Of a stretch of 50,094 bases of DNA, positions 38,813 through 48,143 are shown piece after piece; position 1 is the stretch's first letter; the number at the start of each line of letters is the position of its first letter. This stretch comes from Aromatoleum toluolicum (GTDB lineage Bacteria > Pseudomonadota > Gammaproteobacteria > Burkholderiales > Rhodocyclaceae). The stretch lies in NCBI RefSeq assembly GCF_012911005.2, contig NZ_WTVS01000043.1:1-50094 (forward strand), written 5' to 3'. The notes beneath the pieces were generated by a model. That model ran no database searches. It was not told the origin of the DNA and was given only the letters and a program-made list of their open reading frames with translations. The position numbers were made by a program, and so were the translations under genes.

Positions 38813-41362
38813 TCAGAACAGGTCGTCCAGCTCGTCCGATCCGCCGCCCGGCATCTTTCCGTACTGCTGCAGGTAGGCCTGGATCATCTGGCTTTCACGC
38901 GAGGTGAAGAGTGCGGCTTCCTCGAACACGAAGTTCGTCGCGTCGCCGCCCCGCTCGAGCTGCTCCATCAAGCCATCGCGGAGGTTCTCCACGCCCTTGA
39001 TCATCAGCACGTTCTTGTCGCCATCGAGCAACTGGAACACGCCCGACTCGGTCGGCACGGAGGCGATCGTCGCCTCGTCGAACTTCAGCGAGGACTCGGG
39101 CGGCAGCACCGCGTCGGCAATCTTCGGCGCGAGGTTGCACTTGAAGCAGCGCGCTGCCTCGGCGCGTGCCGTCGCATCGTCGAAGCCCAGCTCGACCTCG
39201 TCCCAGCCGGTGCGCTGTTCAGGCGCCAGCATGATCGGGTGGAACTTGCGGATCTTGTTGAAGCCTTCCTTGCGCCCGATGTAGGGGCTGGTCTCCCAGC
39301 CGTCACGCAGCAGCACTTCCGAGATGTCGCCGTCGCCGCCGAGCACCACGTCCATCGCGGAGGCCGCGACGCGGCCCTGGGCGACCGACTCGATCAGCGT
39401 CGAAGGTCCGAGCACGCAGTCGCCGCCGGCATACACCTTCGGCCGGCTCGTCAGCATCGAATCCTCGCGCACCGTGATGCGGCCCTTGCGGTCGGTCTCG
39501 ACGCCGAAACCCTCGAAGCGATTCGGGAACTGGCCGATCGCGGCGATCACCAGATCGACGCCCTCGACGACTTCCTCGCCAGTCTCCACCGGCTTGCGGC
39601 GGCCCGACGCATCGGCCTCGCCGAGCGCCATCTTCGCGTACGTGATCTGCAGGCGATAACCGTTGGTGCCCGGCTCGATCTTTTTCGGCGCGAGCAGGTA
39701 GCGGATATTCACGCCCTCCTCCACGCAGCCCTCGAACTCCTCCAGGCGCGCCGGCATTTCCTCGCGGGTGCGGCGATACACCATGTCGACCTCGGCACCG
39801 AAGCGGCGCGACGAACGCGCGTTGTCCGTCGCGACGTTGCCGCCGCCGATCACCGCCACCTTCTTGCCGGTCTGGATACCCTCGGGCGTATTCACAAGGC
39901 CCATCGTCACGGCCTTGAGGTAGGTGGGGCTGTCGACCACGCCGGGCAGGTCGTCACCGGGAATGCCCAGCCTGTCGCCGCCCTGCGCGCCGATACCGAC
40001 GAACACCGCGCCGTAGCCATCGTTGAAGAGCGTATCGACGCTCTCGACCTTGGCACCGTAGCGGAACTCGACACCCAGGGCCGAAACTTCCGCGACTTCG
40101 TTGTCGATGACTTCCGCCGGCACCCGATAGGACGGGATACCGTAGCGCGCCATGCCGCCTGCGGCCGGCTGTGCATCGAAGATGGTCACGCCGTGGCCCT
40201 GCTTGGCGAGGTAGTACGCCACCGTCAGGCCCGCCGGACCGGCGCCGATCACGGCCGCCTTCTTGCCCGTCGCCGGCAGCTTCTTCGCATGCTCGCGCCA
40301 CAGGCCGGTGTCGTTGTCCGCGGCGATGCGCTTGAGATTGCGGATCGACAGCGGATCGTCGAGGTCCTTGCGGCGGCACGCCGATTCGCACATCGCGAAG
40401 CAGGCACGGCCGAGGATGCCCGGGAACGGCAGCCGCTCGCGCACCACGGCGATCGCCTCGCCGTACTTGCCTTCCGCCGCGAGCTGCACGTAGCGCGGCA
40501 CGTCGATGCCCGCCGGGCAGGCATTCTTGCACGGCACCATCGACTCCTCGCGCTTGGCCGGGTCGAGCGTGCGGTCCATCAGTGCCCCCGTCGGGCACAC
40601 CGTCACACAGGCCTGGCAGAAGGTACAGCCGGATTCGATCAGGGTCGGCGCGATGGTGCCGACATAGGTGCGCTTGCCCTGGGGCGTCTCGACTTCCTTC
40701 ACCTCGAGACAGCCCACGCCGCGCACGTCGTTACAGGCGACGAGGCAGCGGCGGCAATCGATGCACAGGTTGTAGTCGCGATCGAAGAACGGCTCGTCCT
40801 TGATGATCGGCAGCTGCGCGGGCTTGTAGGGCGGCGTCGTGTTCGGGATGCCGATGTAGTCGGAAACCTTGCGCAGCTCACAGGACGAGAAGATTGTGCA
40901 GCAGCGTGTCTCCGGCGGGTTGCCGTAGGAGCACTGCGAGCGCGAACAGCCGTCGCGCTGCGGACAGGTGAGGCAGACATGCGGGTGCGGGCCGAGGATC
41001 TTCGCCAGGTTGGCCTGGCGCACTTCCTTGATCGCCGCCGACGTCGTCGTCACGACCATGCCGGCCGTGACGGAGGTCGAACAGGCCTTGGACAGACCGT
41101 CCGTGCCCTCGATTTCGACCATGCACAGGTTGCAGCCGCCCTCGCCCGCGCGGCGCTGGCCGGCCGGGGGAAGATCGGGGTGCGCGCACAGCACCGGAAT
41201 GTACAGGCCCGCGGCAGTCGCCGCATTCAGGACCGACGCGCCCGCCGGTGCCTCGACCTCGACGCCGTCGATGCTCAGCTTCACCGGCGCGCCGTACTCG
41301 GCCATCCCGACCGGCTTGCTCGCGTTCCACCACCTGATTTCCGATGTCTGTACGGCTTCCAT
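38813..41362 (-). CDS. bzdV: Fe-S flavoprotein, putative NAD(P)H:ferredoxin oxidoreductase
   Basis: This 849-residue protein has an N-terminal 2Fe-2S domain (Cys59, 77, 80, 94), a His/Cys cluster site (CLTCPQRDGCSRSQC, ~130-144), two 4Fe-4S sites (CIDCRRCLVAC at 200-210; CTFCQACVTVCPTG at 246-258) and a GltD-like flavin half. FAD binding is VIGAGPAGLTVAYYLAKQG (371-389) and NAD(P) binding is VIGGGNVATDNAR (504-516). It probably regenerates the reduced ferredoxin BzdM that feeds benzoyl-CoA reductase, as proposed for BzdV of strain CIB. The large plus-strand frame over it is a shadow. Confidence 0.9.
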   Translation of the reverse strand: MEAVQTSEIRWWNASKPVGMAEYGAPVKLSIDGVEVEAPAGASVLNAATAAGLYIPVLCAHPDLPPAGQRRAGEGGCNLCMVEIEGTDGLSKACSTSVTAGMVVTTTSAAIKEVRQANLAKILGPHPHVCLTCPQRDGCSRSQCSYGNPPETRCCTIFSSCELRKVSDYIGIPNTTPPYKPAQLPIIKDEPFFDRDYNLCIDCRRCLVACNDVRGVGCLEVKEVETPQGKRTYVGTIAPTLIESGCTFCQACVTVCPTGALMDRTLDPAKREESMVPCKNACPAGIDVPRYVQLAAEGKYGEAIAVVRERLPFPGILGRACFAMCESACRRKDLDDPLSIRNLKRIAADNDTGLWREHAKKLPATGKKAAVIGAGPAGLTVAYYLAKQGHGVTIFDAQPAAGGMARYGIPSYRVPAEVIDNEVAEVSALGVEFRYGAKVESVDTLFNDGYGAVFVGIGAQGGDRLGIPGDDLPGVVDSPTYLKAVTMGLVNTPEGIQTGKKVAVIGGGNVATDNARSSRRFGAEVDMVYRRTREEMPARLEEFEGCVEEGVNIRYLLAPKKIEPGTNGYRLQITYAKMALGEADASGRRKPVETGEEVVEGVDLVIAAIGQFPNRFEGFGVETDRKGRITVREDSMLTSRPKVYAGGDCVLGPSTLIESVAQGRVAASAMDVVLGGDGDISEVLLRDGWETSPYIGRKEGFNKIRKFHPIMLAPEQRTGWDEVELGFDDATARAEAARCFKCNLAPKIADAVLPPESSLKFDEATIASVPTESGVFQLLDGDKNVLMIKGVENLRDGLMEQLERGGDATNFVFEEAALFTSRESQMIQAYLQQYGKMPGGGSDELDDLF

Positions 41363-41419
41363 GTCTCTCTCGTCCTCTATTCTGCGCCGGGCTTCGCGTG
41401 TGCCCGGTCCAAGCCGTTC

Positions 41420-42061
41420 TTAGGCAGCCTGCGCGAGTTGCACGTAGCCGGGGTAGTAGCTCCCCTGGCACGCTCCCGCGCGCACCGCTGCGATGAAACT
41501 CGCCATGTCGGTCACGGGCTGCGAGAACTTCGTCGCGCACCGTCCGACGGCAATCGTCTTGTGGCAATCGCTGCCGCCCAGCGCAGGCAGGGCCATGTGG
41601 CGAGCGGCACTGATTGCCAGGTCGTTGTCGCTGTCGAGATTGCCGCCGTTGTGCGTTTCCACGGCGGCGATCCCGGTGATGTCGAGCAGGCCGTGCAGCA
41701 GGCTCGACACCCCGACCTCGCGGAACGGATGGGCCGGCACGCAGATTCCGCCAATGCTGTTGATGTGCTCGATGACGTCGTTCATCGGGAGGTAGTTGTC
41801 GCGCCCCCAGATGTTCCAGCCGTCATCCTCGACACCGTATGCCAGCATGTGCCCGCGATCGGTTGCGATCTCCACGCCCCGCAGCACCAGGAAACCCTCG
41901 TCGCGCGCCACCTGTTCAACCGGCAGCGACGCTTCGTACGAGTAATGTTCGGTGATGCACACCCCGTCGAGTCCCAGCTCCTTCGCGCGGCGGATCAGAT
42001 CCACCGGCTCGAGCCAGTTGTCGTAGGAATACTTGGTATGGCAATGGCAATCGATCCACAT
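41420..42061 (-). CDS. bzdU: PHP-domain protein BzdU
   Basis: This 213-residue protein of the PHP (polymerase and histidinol phosphatase) metal-dependent hydrolase superfamily starts WIDCHCHTKYSYDNWLEP, with the HxH motif at His6/His8, and continues LDGVCITEHYS. Later His residues (CVPAHPFREVG, ALGGSDCHKTIAVG) complete the likely metal site. It occupies the bzdU position. It has no known step in the pathway; a phosphoesterase role or an accessory role is possible. Confidence 0.85.
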   Translation of the reverse strand: MWIDCHCHTKYSYDNWLEPVDLIRRAKELGLDGVCITEHYSYEASLPVEQVARDEGFLVLRGVEIATDRGHMLAYGVEDDGWNIWGRDNYLPMNDVIEHINSIGGICVPAHPFREVGVSSLLHGLLDITGIAAVETHNGGNLDSDNDLAISAARHMALPALGGSDCHKTIAVGRCATKFSQPVTDMASFIAAVRAGACQGSYYPGYVQLAQAA

Positions 42062-42091
42062 GGGACGGACTCCGTGCGCCGGCTTGGCCGC

Positions 42092-42544
42092 TCAGGAAAC
42101 GCTGTACTCGAGGTTGATGCGCTTGGACGGCGAGAAGCGCTGGCGGGAGAAGAATTTCTCCAGCGCGAAGTCGTCCCAGTTCACCAGCGTGTAAACCTTC
42201 TTCACGCCCGCGGCCTTCATGTTCATCATGAACTGGTCGAGCAGTTCGCTCGCCACGCCGCGGTTCTGGAAGCGCGGATCGACGCCGATCGTGTCGATGG
42301 TCGCGGTCGAATCCGGAATGCCGAACTCGCCGAAATAGATGTCGCCCATCACGAAACCGGCGACCTTGCCGTCGATCTCGCACACCAGCGAGGAATTGAT
42401 ATTGTGCTTCGGGTTCAGGATCGCATCGAGCTTGCGCTCGTAGTAGTCGCGACGGTTCTGCTTTGAACCTGCTGCGTCGATCTCGACGATCGCGTTCAGG
42501 TCTTCCTTCTTCAGCACCCGCATCACACGCTTCTGGTCAGACAT
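42092..42544 (-). CDS. bzdT: GNAT-family acetyltransferase BzdT
   Basis: This 150-residue GNAT has the acetyl-CoA motif TIGVDPRFQNRGVASELLDQ (Q/R-x-x-G-x-A pattern) and a C-terminal LEKFFSRQRFSPSKRI segment. It sits in the bzdT position between bzdU and bzdS. AAAGGAG precedes the ATG at 42544. No catabolic role is assigned; modification of a pathway protein such as the CoA ligase would be a plausible use of a lysine acetyltransferase, but this is only inference. Confidence 0.87.
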   Translation of the reverse strand: MSDQKRVMRVLKKEDLNAIVEIDAAGSKQNRRDYYERKLDAILNPKHNINSSLVCEIDGKVAGFVMGDIYFGEFGIPDSTATIDTIGVDPRFQNRGVASELLDQFMMNMKAAGVKKVYTLVNWDDFALEKFFSRQRFSPSKRINLEYSVS

Positions 42545-42593
42545 TTACCTATCTCCTTTGGTTGGCAGTTGCGCTTTCTTGCGTCACCGCCTC

Positions 42594-42920
42594 TCAGAAC
42601 AGTTCGTCTTCCTGCTGGGGCTTCGCCGAGCGGCGCGTGTATACCGTGCCGATCACCTTCCCCATTTCCTGATCGGTGTCGAGGCAGGTCGTACAGCCAT
42701 CGCCTTCCGTCTTGTAGCTCTCGACGTGCACCTCGAAACCCATGCCCCGGTAAGCCTCGGCGATCTCGGACAAGCGCGGTTCGCCGATCGTCGTCAGCCG
42801 CTTCCAGCCTTCACGCAGCAACCGCTCCTCGACGTCCTCTTCGCGCACGGCGGACGCCAGCTTGATCGGGATCGTCTTCTTCGTGCTCATCGCGGAACCC
42901 TCCGTCATCGCCGGGAACAT
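42594..42920 (-). CDS. bzdS: Small conserved protein BzdS
   Basis: This protein of up to 108 residues has KLASAVREEDVEERLLREGW near the start, YRGMGFEVHVES in the middle and a CTTCLD pair of cysteines. The family is not recognised. Two starts have good ribosome sites: ATG at 42920 (TAAGGAG overlapping the bzdM stop) and ATG at 42890 (GGAGGG); the longer one is listed. It occupies the bzdS position between bzdM and bzdT. Confidence 0.8.
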   Translation of the reverse strand: MFPAMTEGSAMSTKKTIPIKLASAVREEDVEERLLREGWKRLTTIGEPRLSEIAEAYRGMGFEVHVESYKTEGDGCTTCLDTDQEMGKVIGTVYTRRSAKPQQEDELF

Positions 42921-42930
42921 GTTCTTCTCC

Positions 42931-43215
42931 TTACCAGGAATGCTTGATCGCGCCCGGCGTACAGGCGGTGGTACAGGGCAGGCTGGTGTAGCCGCCCGCA
43001 GGCTTGCACCCTGCGCAGTCGTAGGCGAGCGCGCGCGTGCACTCCTTCTTCACCCACGCCACTTCGTCGTCATAGTCGTCGGTGATGATTTCGAACATGT
43101 GCTTGGGGCACGCGGTCAGGCAGGCCCGATCCGCGGCACAGTCGATGCACTTGTCCGTGTCGATGCTGATGTAATACTCGCCGGAACCGTCCTTGTAACC
43201 GTAGTTCGCGATCAT
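42931..43215 (-). CDS. bzdM: Ferredoxin BzdM
   Basis: This 94-residue two-cluster ferredoxin has Cys23-x2-Cys26-x5-Cys32-x3-Cys36 and a second set Cys59, Cys67-x2-Cys70-x10-Cys81-x3-Cys85, a slightly unusual spacing. It is the expected low-potential electron donor for benzoyl-CoA reductase, placed right after the reductase genes. AGGAGG precedes the ATG at 43215. Confidence 0.93.
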   Translation of the reverse strand: MIANYGYKDGSGEYYISIDTDKCIDCAADRACLTACPKHMFEIITDDYDDEVAWVKKECTRALAYDCAGCKPAGGYTSLPCTTACTPGAIKHSW

Positions 43216-43306
43216 GTTCGTCCTCCTGGATTCGTTTGCGCCGCGCCCCGCCGAAACCCGCCATACCTCAGGCGGGTTCCGGCGACGGTCGTGGCCCTGG
43301 CACCAA

Positions 43307-44212
43307 TTACTTGGCGGCCTGCTTCTGCATCAGCGTGTAGCCGAACAGTGCCGCGCCCAGCGCGCCGGCGATCTGGCTGTCGATCTTGGTCTCGACCTGC
43401 TTGATGCCCAGCAGCCGCTCGATCCGCTTCACGACGCCCGGGTTCTTCGCGATGCCGCCGGTGATGAAGAAGCCTTCCTCGACACCGATCCGCTCCAGCA
43501 GGCTCACGACCCGCTCGGCCATCGCCTGGCAGTAAGCCGCGATCACCATGTTCTTGGTGTAGCCGGCCTTCAGCAGACCCAGCGCTTCGGACTTCGCGAA
43601 CACCACGCAGATCGACGACACCGCTTCCGGTTCGGTCTCGACGTCGAAGGAACGCGGGCCCAGTTCGGCGATGGGGATCTGCATCAGGTCGGAGATGACT
43701 TCCATGCCGCGACCGGTACCGGCTGCGCACTTGTCGTTCATCAGGAAGTTGGTGACCTTGCCCTTCTCGTCGCAGTGGATGGCCTTGCAGTCCTGGCCGC
43801 CCATGTCGAGGATGGTGCGCACCTGGTTGCCGCCCATGTAGTTCGCGCCGCGGGCATGGCACGCGATCTCGGTGATCGCCTTGTGGGCGAAGGGCACGTT
43901 CACCCGGCCGTAGCCGGTGCCGACGACATAGTTGATGTCCTCGAGCTTCATGCCGATCTTGTCCATGATGCCCTGCAGGGCGTTCTTGGCCGAGTCCGGC
44001 GAGTTGTTGCCCGTGCGCATGCTGTTGTAGCCATACAGCTCGCCGTCACAGACCAGCACCGCCTGCGAGGACACCGAACCGACGTCGATGCCGCAGGTGA
44101 TGATCTTGGCGTCCTTCCAGTTCTTGGTCTCGTCGAACCAGGTGTTTTCCTGCCAGCGCCAGAATTCCTTCTTCTCGGGGGCGGCGGTGGCGGCAGCAAC
44201 TTCTGCATTCAT
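43307..44212 (-). CDS. bzdQ: Benzoyl-CoA reductase ATPase subunit BzdQ
   Basis: This 301-residue subunit belongs to the BcrA/D-BadF/G ATPase family (ASKHA fold). It has the phosphate-binding ITCGIDVGSVSSQAVLV, the LDMGGQDCKAI loop, the bridging-cluster Cys in NDKCAAGTGRGMEV (a 4Fe-4S cluster is shared between the two ATPase subunits in this family) and TGGIAKNPGVVKR. Together with BzdP it couples ATP hydrolysis to electron transfer into the aromatic ring. AAGGAG precedes the ATG at 44212. Confidence 0.95.
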   Translation of the reverse strand: MNAEVAAATAAPEKKEFWRWQENTWFDETKNWKDAKIITCGIDVGSVSSQAVLVCDGELYGYNSMRTGNNSPDSAKNALQGIMDKIGMKLEDINYVVGTGYGRVNVPFAHKAITEIACHARGANYMGGNQVRTILDMGGQDCKAIHCDEKGKVTNFLMNDKCAAGTGRGMEVISDLMQIPIAELGPRSFDVETEPEAVSSICVVFAKSEALGLLKAGYTKNMVIAAYCQAMAERVVSLLERIGVEEGFFITGGIAKNPGVVKRIERLLGIKQVETKIDSQIAGALGAALFGYTLMQKQAAK

Positions 44213-44250
44213 TTGATCGCTCCTTTATCCGTGTCGTTTCGCGTATCGGT

Positions 44251-45060
44251 TCAGTGCTGGCGTTCGGCCGCAATCAGCGCGCAGCCGATGGCGCTGACGA
44301 ATTCCGGCATTTCGGGCAGCAGCACCTGATCAACGTCCATCGCGCTCTTCAGCGACTGGACGAAACCGGGGTTGTGACCCATGCCACCGATCAGCACGAC
44401 GTTGCCTTCGATGCCGACGCGACGAACCATCGCGCACACCCGGCTCGCCACCGCATCCAGCACCGCCTTGGCGATGTCTTCCTTCGGCGTCGAGGAGTGG
44501 ATCAGCGACACCACTTCGGATTCCGCGAACACCGTGCATTGCGCGTTCATCGGGATGCTCTTGTCGGAGCGCAGGCTGGCTTCGCCGAATTCCTTGAGCG
44601 ACAGCTGCAGCGCGCGGCTCATCGCCTCGGCGAAGGAGCCGGCACCCGCGGCGCACTTCTCGTTACCGGCGAAGTCGATCGCCTTGCCGTCCGGATCGGT
44701 CTTGATGCCGCGACCTTCCTCGGCACCGACGTCCACCACGGTGCGGGCCTGCGGATACATGAACACTGCACCGCGCGCCCCGGCAGTCATCTCGGTGACG
44801 CCTTCGTTGGCGAAGCCGACCTGGCCACGGCCAGCGCCCGTGGCGAAGATCGACTTCACCTGGTCACGGCTCACGCCTGCCTCAGCGAGCGCAGCGCTGA
44901 AGGCGGCTTCGGCAGCCTGGTCGGCGTCAAGATCACCCGGCATCATCAGATGAGCCTTCTTGACCGCGAAGCTCGGCTCCTTGGCACCTTCCACCTTGAT
45001 TTCTTCCAGCAGCACCACCTTGACGCTGCGGGAGCCCATATCGATTCCAGCGGTAATCAT
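44251..45060 (-). CDS. bzdP: Benzoyl-CoA reductase ATPase subunit BzdP
   Basis: This 269-residue partner of BzdQ has the same fold: ITAGIDMGSRSVKVVLLEE, VDVGAEEGRGIKTD, NEKCAAGAGSFAEAM (bridging-cluster Cys) and IGGMGHNPGFVQSL. The ATG at 45060 follows GAGGAG; an in-frame extension to 45114 overlaps the bzdO stop and is not used. Confidence 0.95.
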   Translation of the reverse strand: MITAGIDMGSRSVKVVLLEEIKVEGAKEPSFAVKKAHLMMPGDLDADQAAEAAFSAALAEAGVSRDQVKSIFATGAGRGQVGFANEGVTEMTAGARGAVFMYPQARTVVDVGAEEGRGIKTDPDGKAIDFAGNEKCAAGAGSFAEAMSRALQLSLKEFGEASLRSDKSIPMNAQCTVFAESEVVSLIHSSTPKEDIAKAVLDAVASRVCAMVRRVGIEGNVVLIGGMGHNPGFVQSLKSAMDVDQVLLPEMPEFVSAIGCALIAAERQH

Positions 45061-45088
45061 TCTCGTCTCCTCTTCGCTCTGTTTCAGA

Positions 45089-46420
<1,332 letters not shown>

Positions 46421-47560
46421 TCAGAACAGTTCTTCTTCGCTCAGCGTCTCGAGGAATGCCTCGATGCGGATGCGGAAGGGGCCGATCGGGTTCGTGATGT
46501 CGAACTCGAGGAACAGCGTCGGAATGCCGTTGTCTTCGAGATGACGCTTCAGATCCGGGTAATCGCCCTCGTGCGGATCGCAGAACTTCTGCTGCAGGAA
46601 GATCGCGCCCTGAACGTCGTACTCCTTGGCCAGACCGAGAACGTGGTCGAAGCGGGTGTGGGCCGGGTAATCCTTGGTCGGACAGGCCGGACGATCGCAG
46701 TAGCGCTCGGCGATCGCCTTGATGACATCGCCTTCGGGCTTCGAGGCATTCCAGAAGTAACGGCTGCCGGAGCACTGGTCATCGATGACGATGGTCGCGC
46801 CAACCGACTCCACCATGCCCATGAAGGCGATGTCGTCGTTCTCGGAACCGATGGTCATGAAGCGCGCACCCGTCTTGCGCTCGACCTTGCGGGTCGGCAG
46901 CGCAGCGAGGGTCTTCTTCAGCATCTCGTTGTGCTCGCGCTTGTCGATGAACTGCGCGGTCAGCGATGCGTAAAGCGCCTCGACGCCGGTGACCTTCGGG
47001 TCGGCTTCCTTGCGGTATTCATACAGTTCGCGCAGCAGGCGGCGGTTCTCGTCGCACACGGCGAGCGCGTCGCTCAGCATGGCGTCGGTGATTTCCTTGC
47101 CGATCAGCGTCTGCAGGAACACACGGAAGGACTGCACTTCCTCGTAGTGCGCCTTGCGGGCATGCGGCGACTGGACTTCGTTGGGCATCGGCACGTAGTA
47201 GTCCCACTTCACGGTGGGGACGTGCAGGCGCCACGAACCGAAGGTCTGGCGATACTGGATACACGACTGGGTCAGCGTGACGCCTTCCGCGTAGTCGAAG
47301 CGACCCAGCAGGCCCTGCGCGAGCGAGTCGCGGCAGAACGGGCAGAACATGCCGAAGATGTGCGGCTCGGTCACGTTTTGCGGCTCGTGCGCACCAAGGA
47401 CGCGCACCGGCAGCATGCCGGCCGCGATCAGCAGCTCTTCCGGCGTGTAGGTGCACATCGTTGCCACCACCTGGCCACCTGTCCGCGCCTTCCAGTCGCG
47501 TGCATAATCGTGGCGCTTCTCGTACCAGGTTTTGAACTGGTCGAACAAACCATCGCTCAT
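46421..47560 (-). CDS. bzdN: Benzoyl-CoA reductase subunit BzdN
   Basis: This 379-residue subunit of the BcrC/BadD type is the first gene of the operon. The ATG at 47560 has AGGAGA upstream; a longer frame to 47617 lies in the 5' leader and is rejected. Cys-containing segments include FGMFCPFCRDSLAQG, VIDDQCSGSRYFW and LQQKFCDPHEGDYP, ligands typical of the family's cluster and active site. It pairs with BzdO. The product catalyses ATP-driven two-electron ring reduction with BzdP, BzdQ and ferredoxin. Confidence 0.95.
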   Translation of the reverse strand: MSDGLFDQFKTWYEKRHDYARDWKARTGGQVVATMCTYTPEELLIAAGMLPVRVLGAHEPQNVTEPHIFGMFCPFCRDSLAQGLLGRFDYAEGVTLTQSCIQYRQTFGSWRLHVPTVKWDYYVPMPNEVQSPHARKAHYEEVQSFRVFLQTLIGKEITDAMLSDALAVCDENRRLLRELYEYRKEADPKVTGVEALYASLTAQFIDKREHNEMLKKTLAALPTRKVERKTGARFMTIGSENDDIAFMGMVESVGATIVIDDQCSGSRYFWNASKPEGDVIKAIAERYCDRPACPTKDYPAHTRFDHVLGLAKEYDVQGAIFLQQKFCDPHEGDYPDLKRHLEDNGIPTLFLEFDITNPIGPFRIRIEAFLETLSEEELF

Positions 47561-47644
47561 CGAACTATCTCCTCTGATGTGTTGCGGATCCCGTCCCTGA
47601 GTCCGCCCTTGCTGCATTATTGTGCCTGTACTGCATGATTTCGC

Positions 47645-47685
47645 ATGTTACGCACTGCAGTGCAGGCGATGTTGATCTAAGTCAA
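47645..47685 (-). promoter_or_regulatory. bzdN promoter: FNR/AcpR-type box and -10
   Basis: The minus strand reads TTGACTTAGATCAA at 47685-47672, one base from a perfect FNR palindrome, with centre 47678.5. A -10-like TAACAT lies at 47650-47645. A start near 47637 puts the box at -41.5, the class II activator position, and leaves a leader of ~77 bases. This matches the P(N) promoter of strain CIB, activated by the FNR-like AcpR. The -35 hexamer is poor, as expected for an activator-dependent promoter. Confidence 0.85.
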
Positions 47686-47780
47686 ATGTCGGACACGTTT
47701 GCATGCACTCGATTGCATTTCTTAGGTAGAAACCTGCAACAGCGCTTGCCGCAATGCAGCAACAAATGCATTTTGGTGCA
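47656..47780 (-). promoter_or_regulatory. TGCA-repeat operators for BzdR
   Basis: TGCA occurs at 47656, 47661, 47700, 47704, 47714, 47735, 47755, 47767 and 47777, with further copies at 47613 and 47632 near the start site. Two pairs have the exact TGCA-N6-TGCA spacing (47704/47714 and 47767/47777). BzdR of strain CIB binds TGCA-N6-TGCA repeats and TGCA-containing palindromes around and upstream of P(N); here the upstream cluster lies at about -63 to -143. Confidence 0.8.
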
Positions 47781-48143
47781 TCGCAGCACGCGCTGAAATG
47801 CGAGACCGGGGGAAGCGTGTCCGAGCGGACACGCCTCTCGAACGCTTGGCGCAAAGGGCTTGCAGGTAAAACGGGAATGTCGAGAGAGAAACCGGGAGCG
47901 CGGGATGCAGCATGCTGCACTGCGGAAGCCGCTTTTTCGAAGATATTCGGGGCCGGTTTGCCTTGCTGACTGCTGGCGCGCCTTCGCGCGTTGTTCCGGA
48001 CCCGACGCGCACGAAACTGCATGCGCCAGATGACTCAGGCGGCGATCAGGACGCACCTTTCGCCTACCTTATCGAAGTCCCACCGCAGGGCTTCGACAAG
48101 CTTGGCCCGGCCCGAGTCCTCTTGCCGGATCAGTGATGCACGC

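Larger units (their letters stand above)
47561..48143. other. bzdR-bzdN control region, 583 bases without a gene
   Basis: This spacer holds the bzdN leader, the promoter, the FNR-type box and the TGCA cluster (47613-47780). From ~47800 to 48143 I see no clear signal and no conserved reading frame. Small frames here lack ribosome sites and consist of Arg/Ser-rich or antisense-like sequence. The base composition between 47690 and 47790 is unusually AT-rich for the window, fitting DNA bending or protein binding. Confidence 0.55.

Noticed and set aside
38699-42466. 1255-codon plus-strand open frame across bzdV, bzdU and bzdT
   Set aside because: Antisense shadow of genes with clear motifs and ribosome sites; its composition is typical of reversed GC-rich coding DNA.
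47648-48056. Small minus-strand frames of ~96-124 codons in the bzdR-bzdN spacer
   Set aside because: They overlap one another and the promoter and TGCA repeats, are Arg/Ser/Ala-rich and have no convincing ribosome site.
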